From contig OX439010.1 in the NCBI GenBank assembly GCA_949316495.1, positions 2,795,001 to 2,859,000 of the forward strand: 64,000 bases of DNA, written 5' to 3'. Source of the stretch: Amphiduros pacificus (Eukaryota; Annelida; Polychaeta; Phyllodocida; Hesionidae). The notes beneath the pieces were generated by a model, which was given only the letters and a program-made list of their open reading frames with translations, made no database searches and was not told where the DNA came from. Below, one piece after another: positions 11,213 through 21,919 of the stretch. Each line of letters opens with the position of its first letter. Position 1 is the stretch's first letter. A program made the translations under genes and the position numbers.

Positions 11213-11416
11213 TTGTCTCGCATAATGCACATATGAATTTAGAATGTGTTATACAACATAAAATCTGTGCAAGGCCAGAATATGCCACACTTTGCTCATA
11301 TGTGACCACATTTGGTCACGGTTAAATAACCAAAATGTGTAGCTCCCATTTCTAACAATACCTTGTGCATGGCAATTGAGAGAAGGAATAGTGTATTATA
11401 ATAATACACATTTTTG
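11213..11416 (-). pseudogene. Partial duplicate of XXYLT1-like B exon 2 and its 3' intron flank
   Basis: About 204 bp here align with 10020-10233: the intron sequence ('GCACATATGAATTTAGAAT', 'TTTGGTCACG'), the donor 'GCACAAG|GTATTG' and the last ~50 nt of exon 2 (encoding YHNTLFLLSVAMHK in gene B). The rest of exon 2 and exons 1 and 3 are absent, so this is a truncated third unit upstream of gene B. Divergence of roughly 10% suggests a moderately old duplication. Confidence 0.85.
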
Positions 11417-11639
11417 CCTTGGAAAGTGGTTTACGTCATTTTCTCTCCATATATGTTCAGAACAGAAAGTAGTATCAGTTGGCCCTAGATCTGAGGGAAA
11501 GGAGGTAAAATAATGCTTTCAGCCCAGAGTCGTGGTGAAGCCCTTGCCAAAAACATTTTCGTGTCAAAAACGTTTGGCAATTCCCTTTTGTGCCTTTGTA
11601 GAACAAAAAATGACATCATCTTTTTATTTCATTACAGCC

Positions 11640-12720
11640 ACCAAGTCCAATGAAGAAAACAAACCTAGTGCTGCCACTTCACCTGGCCTTAAATTTAACA
11701 GCTCATCCCACACCAACTTCAGACTCTAATCCAACACCTCATCCCACACCAACTTCAGACTCTAATCCAACAGCTCATCCCACACCAACTTCAGCCTCTA
11801 ATCCAACACCTCATCCCACACCAATTTCAGATTCTAATCCAACAGCTCATCCCACACCAACTTCAGCCTCTAATCCAACACCTCATCCCACACCAACCTT
11901 CAGACTCTAATCCAACAACTCGTCCCACACCAACTTCAGACTCTAATCCAACACCTCATCCCACACCAACTTCAGACTCTAATCCAACACCTCATCCCAC
12001 ACCAACCTTCAGACTCTAATCCAACACCTCATCCCACACCAACTTCAGACTCTAATCCAACACCTCATCCCACACCAACTTCAGACTCTAATCCAACACC
12101 TCATCCCACACCAACTACATCCCGCACATCTAGCACATCCCCAGACGGGACACATCTACTGTAACCACAAATGTTCATGAGTCTTCAACTGGGTCCTGTG
12201 TAGCATCCATGTCATCTCAACCGAGATGGAAAGACTTTTGGCCATGGCTGATATTTGATTCCAAAGACACATTTTGCAAGGTTTGTATGTCTAAAGGGTA
12301 CAAAATGCATTTACCACTGTCTGTTCAACATTATTTACTAGTTCTATGACCAGACATGAGGTCCTTGATGGCCATAAACAAGCTGTGAAAGCCGGTAGCA
12401 TCCAACAAGAATTCAATAAGGCAATAAAAAGAGACCTGTACCGAGGGGGACCAGTCTGTAATTAAGGCAATGAAAGACTTGTTAATGAGAATATCGCTCT
12501 TTGCAAACATGAAAGCTTGTTGAACCTTCTGAAAGAACCATAAGCAAACTGGCTGTATCTGATCGTGTCAGGTATGAGTCATACTATAGTGCTAAGGAAA
12601 TGTTACGAGCAATGAGCAACAAATTCAATGATTCAGAATTGAAGGAAAAAAATCCCCTTTTGTCTGTTTTAGGAGATGAAAAAAAATCACCATCCATTCA
12701 AATGTTATCAACCCAACCAC
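11640..12720 (+). pseudogene. Remnant of a TTF/BED-type zinc-finger protein (hAT transposase-like or derived)
   Basis: Downstream of a Pro/Thr/Ser-rich repeat, broken frames encode a motif typical of TTF/BED fingers in hAT-type transposases and host relatives such as ZNF862: WKDFWPWLIFDSKDTFCKVC (tryptophans, then C-x2-C), followed in another frame by RHEVLDGHKQAVKA (H-x5-H). Frame disruptions follow the finger and no transposase core or dimerisation domain is seen before the LINE that starts near 12810. There are no visible terminal inverted repeats. It could be a plain DNA-transposon fragment or a dead host gene. Confidence 0.4.
11700..12115 (+). repeat. 36-bp coding-type minisatellite (~11.5 copies)
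   Basis: Unit of 36 bp containing 'CATCCCACACCAACTTCAG'. In frame it encodes a 12-residue repeat, PHPTPTSDSNPT, like mucin or linker repeats. The length is a multiple of three, but two single-base changes shift the frame inside the array. It precedes the zinc-finger remnant. Confidence 0.9.
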
Positions 12721-12809
12721 ATCAAAAGTGAGTTCTAAGAGAAGCATCATTTTTGATGAGATGGTGGGTTTGAGCACAGATGGGTTGAAGGTCATGCCTG
12801 GGGAAGGGA

Positions 12810-14335
12810 AAGGAGTTTAGACGAGAATGGACAAATAGTCACATACAATCTCAAGGCAGCTTCTATGCTATATGGATATTTTTCATCTGTTTTCACTGAG
12901 GAACTGCTGGACAAACTACCCGAATCGAAACAAATGTTTCTTGGACCATTAGAAGAGGAACTGAGGTATATGAATGAAGTCAAAGTACCAGAACACTGGA
13001 GCAGAGCTAATGTTACCCCTTTGTTTAAAAAAGGTAGAAAGAATCTTCCGTCCAACTACAGACCAGTTAGTCTGACCTCCCAAGTGAGTAAGGTGATGGA
13101 AAGCATCATAAGGGACGCTATAGTGGACTCGCAAGGCAGGTCATACTTGACAAACCTCCTCTCATTTCTAGACCATGTCACAAAGTACATAGATAAAGGC
13201 TATCCTGTGGCAGTATTTATTTCGATTTCAGTAAAGCATTCGACAAAGTACTCCATCCGAGATTAGTACGGAAGATGAGAGCACATGGTCTGGGAGAGAC
13301 AGTCACATGCTGGGTGGCGGCATGGTTAGTAAATCGGAAACAGCGAGTTGTAGTGAATGGAGTACAGTCGGACTATGATGATGTGCTGAGCGGCGTACTG
13401 CAGGGATCAGTCTTGGGCCCAATGCTTTTCATCATTTACATCAATGATATAGATGAGGAAATCGCAAGCAAGATCTTGAAGTTTGCAGACAACACCAAAA
13501 TCATCAAGAAAGTGGCCATGGTGGAGGAAGCTTTCACAATGCAAGATGATCTGTATAAGCTCATGATCTGAATAAGCTCTTTGTGGAATGGCAAAGTGAC
13601 CTAAATGTAAATGTATACATGTAGGTCACGGCAACCCCAGATATGACTATTTCATTGGTGATGAGAGAGTGGAGTCTGTAGAAGAAGAAAAGGACCTGGG
13701 TGTGATTATCCATGAGTCACTGAGCTCTAGCAGGCACTGCGCCAGTGCAGTGAAGCGAGTGAACCAAGTATTGGGCCTCATCCATAGGACTGTGGTATTC
13801 AAAACAAAGTATAATATTGTCCGTCTGTATAAATCCCTTGTCTGGCCCCATCTGGACTACTGTGTGCAGGCATGGCGACCCTTTCTACTGAGAGATATTG
13901 ATTTAATCGAGAAGGTTGAGGGACGAGCGACGAGAATGATAGAAGGTATGTCTGGTCTCTCTTATGAGGAACGGCTAGAAGCCACAGGTCTCACGACCCT
14001 AGAATGTAGGAGACCTCATCGAGACATACAAAATACTCCGAGGATATGAAGGCATCGATGCCAAAGAATTTTTCAAGTTGAGCCAGTGCAGACAAAGCCG
14101 TGGTCACTCCCTAAAACTTTTCAAAGAACAGAACAGGCTGGACATCAGGAAATATTCCTTTACACAGAGAGTGACAAATTACTGGAATGAATTACCTGAG
14201 GAAGCATTATCAGCACCTAGTATCAATGCATTTAAGGGGAAAGTTGACAATTATCTGAGGCATGGAGGGGGGCTAAATATAAGCCTATCAAGGCTGAATG
14301 CCCCAGCAATCAGGGCCACTGTCAACTATTGAAGC
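12810..14335 (+). mobile_element. CR1-type LINE fragment (5'-truncated)
   Basis: RT segments occur in several frames: NYRPVSLTSQVSKVMESIIRD, then LQGSVLGPMLFIIYINDI, then a palm motif FADNTKI in which the second catalytic Asp is Asn. A C-terminal stretch follows with LDIRKYSFTQRVTNYWNELP and APSINAFKGKVDNYL, the usual CR1 ending. The endonuclease and ORF1 are absent. At least four frame breaks make it inactive. Confidence 0.88.
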
Positions 14336-14561
14336 AATCGGCGGTGGATTCCATGTAAGTGTGCAAGGGACTTGGGACCTTCTCTTACAAGCTTGTGTTG
14401 GTGCTAAATTAATATCTACAGATGCAGTGCTAATTATATATTTCATAAAGCAAAATATATTTGACATAAAGCACATGCAAGTAAGAGGTGGTTTAAACAC
14501 ACATTCACAACACATTCAAAGGGATATCAACATCCACCACTGTGCAATTTTACTATTGCAG

Positions 14562-14684
14562 GTCATTGTCCAATTGATGGAATACCCAGTTGAAGACTTG
14601 AAGAAACTTTGGAAGGCATTAACAATAAATCGCAGTGAAAAAATTCCAGATTTGGTGAGGCTGGCTCAGATTTGGCTAAAATAG
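14562..14684 (+). CDS. Last coding exon of an unidentified gene (or its duplicate)
   Basis: A clean acceptor (TTTTACTATTGCAG) opens a 123-nt frame that ends at TAG (14682-14684). The peptide includes VIVQLMEYPVEDLKKLWKAL and ends LVRLAQIWLK. It is helical and amphipathic; I do not recognise the family. No upstream exon is evident because a CR1 LINE occupies 12.8-14.3 kb. A decayed homologous end lies at 8660-8760 in the opposite orientation with the same 3' flank, so this is a duplicated gene end. Confidence 0.45.
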   Translation, partial: VIVQLMEYPVEDLKKLWKALTINRSEKIPDLVRLAQIWLK

Positions 14685-15055
14685 TTGGCCTTTATTAAAT
14701 CATAATCGGATGTGAAGTAATCAACATACGCTAAATTAAATACATTACATTATTCCCAATATTATCATCTCGATGTAAAATCAACCGTTTCCAAGGCCTC
14801 GGGCCATGGCACAGTTGATTTGAGCGCCAGCTTATTAGCACCAGTTCCTCTGTGGTGATCCAAAGGTCTTGGGTTCGATCCCCGGCCATGCCGAGATTGA
14901 ATTCATGATACAGTTTCACACATGAACTGAGGCCTGTGCCAAAGGGTTAAACCGTTGTCCTTGTAAATCTGTGACCGTGCGGGTTGTCATGTCAAGGACC
15001 TGCAACACAAAATTCAGTGAGGCAGCACTATATCTGTTGTCCTTGTAAATTTGTG
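14685..15055 (+). mobile_element. Duplicated 3' flank with SINE-A copy
   Basis: 14685-14794 is the flank shared, inverted, with 8556-8660. From 14795 a SINE-A runs in plus orientation: head 'GGGCCATGGCACAGTTGA', B box 'GGGTTCGATCCCCGG', body 'AAGGGTTAAACCGTTGTCC'. Its 3' part is rearranged, with 'TTGTCCTTGTAAAT' repeated at about 14955 and 15039. Confidence 0.8.
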
Positions 15056-15775
15056 ACCGTGGAAAAAATTTTGTGGGCTGAAAAATTTGTTGACGGTCCA
15101 ATTTTGAATTATTAGTTTTACTGCACTTTAGACAAAGGATTGTGTAAGTCGCCATCTTGCTCTATAACAACTATAATCTATATTAAACTACATTAAAAAA
15201 ACCTCACCCCGTGATCACATAAGGAAATAAGCATCAAGTATCGCACCTTGAGATCTAAAATCCACAACTGTAGGTATTGCAGGAAAATAATCAAGGACTC
15301 ACAAATACTAGAGAACTCACATAAGAGAGAACCCAGTCTTTCAATTTAGCTCAACTCTGATTAGACGAGCTCAAAAGCTGACATTTACCGCACAATTCAT
15401 ATTTCAGTGTCAACCCAGGTAAACTTAGTTAAATTACTCACTGATAAATCCATTATAGACATATTCTCACTGACTGGCGATACGCACCAGACAATATCAG
15501 TTGGGGTTTGAAATTCAGACACAACAGGTAGCCATACAGGTAGCCAGTAAAACAAAAGGAACAAGTTGCGAAATAACTTGGATTATCTCAGGATTTACAT
15601 TACCAACATTGCTCAAAATAAGTTATACATCATTAATATCATATTAATCTGATATAGTATATTGCAATTCTGGCGTGCCAGCGGAATTAAAGTATCAGCG
15701 TTAATAACGACCACCACCTGTCCAGGCTGAACCACCTAAACACAGACCTAGACACCTAGAAAAGTCAACAATTGA
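15056..15775. other. Region without a recognisable gene, possibly 5' part of LINE B
   Basis: No convincing protein similarity. It directly precedes the LINE B endonuclease and may hold its decayed 5' UTR or ORF1, but no KH or CCCH signature like that of LINE E was found. Confidence 0.35.
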
Positions 15776-16537
15776 ATGATGACTGGCCGATTCCCTCTAT
15801 TGATGATAAAATACTTCACGGAAAACAATCTGCACGCTCTATTTGTGACCGAAACTTGGTTGCATGAACAAGGGGATGAAAAAAACTATATGAGAATTAG
15901 AAAGGGGTGCATTAAAATTCCACTCCTTCCCCAGAAGGGGGCGCAGCGGTGGAGGCTACATAAATGTGATGTTCCTTTCTCCACCAATAGACACAATCCT
16001 CCACCAGTAAGCACAATGGAGCTGATGGATGCCTCCTTACAGATAAAAGGAAAACATATAACCGTTGTCACAATTTACAGACCAGAACCATCTGAAGGAA
16101 ATTTATATACATATTCTGAATTCTATGGTGAATTTACACAATTATTAGCATACTATGGTTCACTAAAGCATGAAGTTGTTTTCTTAGGTGACTACAACTT
16201 CCATGTAAATAAACCAATGAAACAAGATGTCATTAAGTTCAATGACATCCTATCTACCTTTGAAGTAAATCAATGGGTGGATAAGAATAAGAATAAGAAT
16301 AAGAATAAGAAGTGTATTTATTTAGCAATCTAAACGATTGAAGACTTACAATAATACAGAGTTAAAGTTAAAATACAAAGTTAGAATTAGAAATACAAAG
16401 TTAAATTACAAAATACACAGTTAAATTACAAAAAACAAAGTTAAATTACAAAATACAAAGTTAAATTACCAAATACAAATATAAGGTACTATTACTAAAT
16501 GGCAAATATTACAAATACAAGTCAATGCATGTATAAA

Positions 16538-19367
16538 TTAAACAAATAATGGGTTCTGTAAGTGTGATGATGCATATATAATGAAACTTCCCATGGCTCT
16601 GTTTGTCCTTACTTGTGGAACTTCATACTTGTATTGTGACCTTAGGTTGTGTGTATAGTCTTTAGTGTCTGGAAGCAGGTGATGGATCTTATGGTTTTCA
16701 TTTTGCATTTTTCCAAAGTATGTTTTACACAATAACACTCTTCTTACTGAAAGTCTATCTAGGTTGCTAACAGAAATGGCTTCATCATAGTCCAATGTGG
16801 GATACATAATCTTGAGTACTCGTTTCTGGATCAGTTCGATATCGTTAGAGAGGCCACTGTTTAAGCCAGGATGCCATACCTGGCAGGCATATTCAAGTAG
16901 TGACCGAATGTGTGCAATGTATACTTTCTTGAGGTGGTCCACTGGTGCTTTACATCTGCGCAAGACAGTTAGGAAGTAAAGTCTTTGACTGGCTTTAGCA
17001 GTGATGGCCTTAACATGGTGGTCCCATTTGAGATCACTTGAGATTATGAGACCTAAGAGCTTTGCTTTATTGACCCGTGCGATTATGTCATCACCAATAT
17101 GTAGTGGCTCTAAACTAGGCAACGTTTGTGAAAAGCATATGAGACTTTCTTTTGTTTTTATTGGGTTTAGCTGAGCGTCATTATCATTTGTCCATTCTTC
17201 TAGACTATCCATAGCTCCTTGCATCTGACAGTTTGTGGCCAATTTCAAGAATAGAAGTGTCGTCAACAAACTTTATTCCTTCACATGGTTGCTGGAATTG
17301 GAGGTCATTTATCATAATGAGGAAAAGTAAGGGGCCCAGTTTCGTACCCTGAGGCACGCCACCATTTATGGTCACCCACTCTGACATCACATTTCCTAAT
17401 TTCACTCTCTGCATTCGGCCATGAAGAAAAGAGGTAATCCACTCAGTGAGGATAGGAGGAACACCAAGGTCTATCATTTTCCTCACTACAATGTTATGGT
17501 TTATGTGGTCAAAAGCCTTTTTGAAGTCCACTAGTACTAATCTCACATATGTGCCAGGATCGTCTGTAGCTGTATATGCTTTATGCATTATATATATGAG
17601 AGCGTCCACAGTTGAAGAGCCTGGCAAAGCACCAAACTGGTTCCAGTGCAGTTTGTCCTTAACAATGTCTAACACCCATTTGCAGACAAAACCCTCTGTG
17701 ACTTTAGAGAGATTTGGTGTCAGACTTATGGGTCGAAGGTCATTCTCCACTGTCTTTGGTGGTGATACTTTAGGTATTGAACAAACATCAGCTGATTTCC
17801 AGATAACAGGTACTTTACGTTGACTTAGTGAGGTGTTTATTATTGCAGCGATTGGTCCAGCCACAAGCCAACAGAAGTCCCGCAATATCCAATTAGGGAT
17901 TCCATCTGGACCCAGAGCTTTGTGTGTTTTCAGGTGTCCTAATTGCCATTCTACATCCTCCTTACTAACAATGAACTCATCTGGGACAATGATGTTATCA
18001 TGGCTGTGCAGGATCTCAATTGGGGTTAGGTCTGCACTGACTGATTGTAAAAATGTGTTGATTGAATCAGCAAGCTTTTGAGTGTCACCATTGAACTTTT
18101 CATTAGCCAAGCACTCAAGTGAGTCCTTCTTTTTTGTGCCTAGGATGGTACCCATACGCGCCCAAAATTTCCTGGTGTTTCCTTCATTACATACATCATT
18201 TTGGTAATATTTGGTTCTTAGCATGGGTGTAAGTCTGTTTATCTTATTCCGTAATTGTCTGAAGAGTGACATGTCTTTGGTGCAAAATGCTATTTGTCTT
18301 TTGTTAATGAGATCCAGATAATGATCAGTTACCCATGGTTTGTCGTTACTATTCCTTTCTTTTGTTTGGAATGGCATGTGCGTGTCAAGTATACCAGTGA
18401 CAGCTTGGTAAAAGTACTCCAGCTGATCTGTTGTGTCTGTCATGGCATACAGGGGTTCCCACTTTATCTTTTGAAGATCATTAGAAAAAAGGGCCCTTTC
18501 ATTTGCCCCTGCTTTACGGGCAGTTCTTGTAACTTTGGTTGGGCCTTTATACTCCTTGTCCAGTTCTGGCAGGAATAGGACCACTCTGTGGTCTGATGAG
18601 CCAACTTGGGGGATAACATCCACATGTCTGTAGAGGCTGGGGATACTTGTGTATACCTTGTCCAGAATGGCATCTTTCCTTGTGGGTTTTGTCACTACTT
18701 GTTTCAGCTTGAAGGCACTTTTTAGATAACTTTCCTTATAAGTGTTAAAATCACCAGCCAGGACAATGGCAGTGTGTGGGTGTTTTTGACGTATATGATC
18801 AAGACTTTTACTAATATGTTGTGTTAGGGTGAAGTTGTTGGCTTTTGGCGGGTGGTAAATGGCTCCAATGGTGATGTTTGGGAAGTCTCTTGGCATTCTT
18901 TTTGGTTTAACAGTCAGCCATACAGATTCAATGTCTTCATCCTGGAGATCTTCCCAGACTGATCTGTTTATGTTTTCTTTGATAAACACGACAACCCCAC
19001 CTCCTCTTTTTCCATGCCTGTCATGTCTTAGGGGCTTATATCCTGTAATGGTAATTGATGAGTCAGGGATGTCATCATCCAGCCATGACTCCGTGATAAT
19101 GGCTACATCAATGTGGTTTACATGCAGTACTGCGTGGAGTTCATCTACTTTTTTAGGTAAGGATCTAAGATTGGTATTGAGGATTCGTGGTAAGTTCCAT
19201 TTTAGTGTGTTGACAGGTATAAGGTTAATGGCACATGAACCGGGCTGGGACTTTGATTGGTGATTGTCTAATCTTCTTGTGATCATGACTGGTATTGAGT
19301 GTGTGACTGATTGGTCAAACATTGCATTGGTATCAGTGTCTTGTTCAAACCTTGGAGTGGCATCCAT
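16538..19367 (-). CDS. LINE C ORF2: AP endonuclease plus reverse transcriptase (frameshifted)
   Basis: An APE-type endonuclease starts at about residue 60 (LNTNLRSLPKKVDEL, IITESWLDD, RGGGVVVFI, LAGDFNTY, GSSDHRVVLF). The RT follows: HKALGPDGIPNWIL, RPISLTPNLSK, VDFKKAFDHINH, GGVPQGTKLGPLLF, with FVDD as the catalytic box. Frames change once between 17205 and 17269, just after the FVDD box; the remaining 200 residues (LDYDEAISVSNL, VRRVLLCKTYFGKM) continue in a second frame. The QGTKLGP motif marks a subgroup distinct from LINEs A, B and E. As it stands it cannot make one polyprotein. Confidence 0.85.
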
Positions 19368-19451
19368 GTCCTTTAGGTCAGTGCTATTGTGTACACATTC
19401 ATGAGGGTCTGTGTGTACTCCAGTTACGGCACTACCTTCTTGGCCAGCCTC

Positions 19452-21036
19452 CTAATAGCAGTCATAACAGTCTTTTTCCTTGTGGCCAAGCCCATCACAG
19501 GCTCTGCACACAACAGGCCTGCCATGCCTGCAATCCCCCTGGCTGTGTCCTTCTTCCCAACAGAAAAAACAGCGTCCTCTATAGTCTCTTGAGTCTCTTG
19601 ATGTCAGGTAATCCCTATTGTACTCCTCATTGTGGTTATAGCTATCATCATATTCTACCCAGCCTCCTTCAGCCCGTTGCTGATGTCTGGGGAAGTTATT
19701 GTAGCCATTTGCACGCCTGTATCCACCACCAGAGCCCTGGTAATTGCCCCTATGGCGGCCCTGTGGATAGGGGGTTTCCCCTGCGTGTACTCCAGCCCTT
19801 TGCTGGCCGTTGTGAGTGTTGTTTCTGCCATCAGGGCGCTGGTACTGGCTCCCCTGGTCACTATGGTTTCTCCTATTTCCCATCCTGTTGTTTTGGCCGT
19901 AATCCTGCCTGCCAGGACCTCCTGGGGGTGCCCTGCCTTGTGCAGGGCCTCTGGGGCCTCCCTGGCGCCCCTCAGCTTCAAAATCCCGCCTTCCTGGTCT
20001 GTTTCCCGTTTGCTGTGGTCTCCTGCCTTTGTTGTGTGGCTTGTAGAAATCTGTAACTCCAGGCTTCTTTCTCAATCCCAAATGACAAGCCACTTTGTTG
20101 GTGCCTGACTTGGTCAGATGAGGCCCTTTGTCTATCAGGTACCCATCATTTACCTCTCCTGTGGCAAGGGTAAAGATAGGGTCATTGTCCACATATTTGC
20201 AATCAGGCATTTCTTCACAAAGTGCCACAAGTCCTGCATTTATCAGCCCTACTCTGTCCTTGGCATCATCAAGTCTTGGGCAGATGCTAGAGGAGGTGAC
20301 ATGAGATGCCATCCCTTTGGCTTTCTCAATCAAGGCGTTTGCTTTCTCTACAATGCCATCTATGGTCTCCTCTGTAGAGGCATTGTTGGTACCTGCAACA
20401 ATGGTGATGTTGCGATACTCTGTGTCCTTTTTGAATTTATCCAAGTCTGATGCTACCATATCCACAGTAGCACCACCATGACAATGTACTATGGTATTGA
20501 CAAGCTTCTCCTGATCAATGTCTCTTATCATTGAGTCACCAATTAGTAAGTCCTGGTCTTCATTTTTTTCTGTAAGAGGCCCACGTTTTGGCCTTCATTT
20601 CTGCATCAAGTGTGGCTACCTTGGCCCTCAGTTCAATGTTCTCATCAATAAGTTTTTTGCACTGACCTTCTTTCACTTTCATTGTCTCCTCCAGCTCCTG
20701 TATTTTCTTGGCTTGTTGTCTGTGTAAATCCGTGAGTTCCTTGTGCATGTTAGCCATCTTGGTTGGTATACCCTCCAGGGTCTCCTTCATGGCCGCCATC
20801 ATGGCTGGCATCTTCCTACACTGCCTACACTGCAGGCATGTAAACATGGCGGTCAGAGTCTCAGGATCCTGAGTGATGCATTTTATGTGGAACCACTCCA
20901 TACAGGCTCCACATTGTATGGATTCCCCTACATCCGTCCCTACATCTTTCCTACCAAACTAGCAGGCTCCATCATCTCTGCACATGTTAGGTCCACCATC
21001 ATGTACCTCCTTCAAACTGGTATCATCTCCCGCCAT
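19452..21036 (-). CDS. LINE C ORF1: PHD finger, coiled coil, SGNH esterase, two zinc knuckles
   Basis: From ATG at 21036: a PHD-like finger (CRDDGAC, QCGACMEWFHIKC, FTCLQCRQC), a coiled coil (~20750-20600, KKIQELEETMKVKEGQCKKL), then an SGNH/GDSL-type esterase (GDSMIRDI block, IVAGTNNAS, and GPHLTKSGTNKVACHL carrying the terminal His). An Arg/Gly/Gln-rich linker (RPGRRDFEAEGRQGGPRGPA) follows. Two CCHC knuckles end it, C-x2-C-x4-H-x4-C each (CFFCWEEGHSQGDC and CRACDGLGHKEKDC). One in-frame stop lies inside the finger and a frame change occurs between coiled coil and esterase. PHD and esterase are known in CR1 ORF1; the terminal knuckle pair is an addition. Confidence 0.82.
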
Positions 21037-21596
21037 TTTGCGTGAACAATGAAGGCTGCAGGCTCCTATGCCCAGACAAAGTTAAATCCGTCCAAACGTC
21101 CACATATAATGTTGCAAATCACATTAAAACTTCTCTGTTGATAAAGCACATCATTAGCTGCGTATTGGTATCTTAAGTGTCATTTTAGTACAATTTAATT
21201 CTGATGTAATTGATGAAGATTTATGGCAATCCAGGAGCAATTAGAAAACACGTCTGCACCCTCCGACACACACACAGACTAGGAAATACTTTAGACCTGA
21301 TTATTACTTTCAAAGACAACAAATTCCTACAAACAAGGGACACACCTATGCCCTAAAATCAGTGAAACATCCCAAGCAGAAAAGTTTAATGACTTCTTCC
21401 TCTCCAAAATTGAATCAATTCGCCATGATCTTGATAAGTCTTCACTTCGTGAGAATCCTACACCAGATGGCACCACCACTATTTCAAACAATAGTCTCAT
21501 GTCAAGTAACGAGGATCTCCCAAGAGATGACGCCACTATGAGCTACACCTCTAACCTCACACCCCTAAGTAGATTTAAACCTCTCTCACTGAAAGG

Positions 21597-21919
21597 TTTG
21601 TTTGTTTGTTTGTTTGGGGCTTTACATCACTTTCGACATTATTTCAGTCATTTCGTGATGAGACCTACTTGTAGCAGATATAGTGCTGCCTCACTGAATT
21701 GTCATGTCGCAGGTCCTTGACATGACAACCCGCCCGGTCACAGATTTACAAGGACAACGGGTTAACCCTTTAGGCACGGGCCTCAGCTCATGTGGGAAAT
21801 TGAATTATGAGTTCAATCTCGGCATGGCCGGGGATCGAACCCACGACCTTTGGATCACCACAGAGGAACTGGTGCTAATAAGCTGGCGCTCTAACCAACT
21901 GCGCCACGGCCCGTGGCCA
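21597..21919 (-). mobile_element. SINE-A, full length, with 14-bp target-site duplications
   Basis: It is bounded by the direct repeat CTCTCACTGAAAGG at 21583-21596 and 21920-21933. From its minus-strand start it has 'GGCGCAGTTGGTTAGAGC' (A box), 'GTGGGTTCGATCCCCGG' (B box), the family body, and a (CAAA)n tail at 21597-21614. This is the reference copy for the family and shows retroposition into LINE B. Confidence 0.93.

Larger units (their letters stand above)
16281..21255 (-). mobile_element. LINE C: nearly full-length CR1-group LINE (PHD/SGNH/CCHC ORF1)
   Basis: The element is about 5 kb, read on the minus strand: 5' UTR (~21255-21037), ORF1 (21036-19452), ORF2 (19367-16538), 3' UTR with an internal ~20-bp repeat (16375-16480), and a (TTCTTA)n end at 16281-16310. 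It interrupts the endonuclease frame of LINE B. No clear target-site duplication was seen. Only about three disabling changes were noticed across both ORFs, so it is younger than LINEs A and B. Confidence 0.88.

Noticed and set aside
16797-16979. Short ORF antisense to LINE C ORF2
   Set aside because: It overlaps the RT C-terminal frame, which has clear similarity; this one has none.
19322-20450. Plus-strand ORFs of up to 244 codons
   Set aside because: They are the reverse strand of LINE C ORF1, whose domains read clearly on the minus strand.
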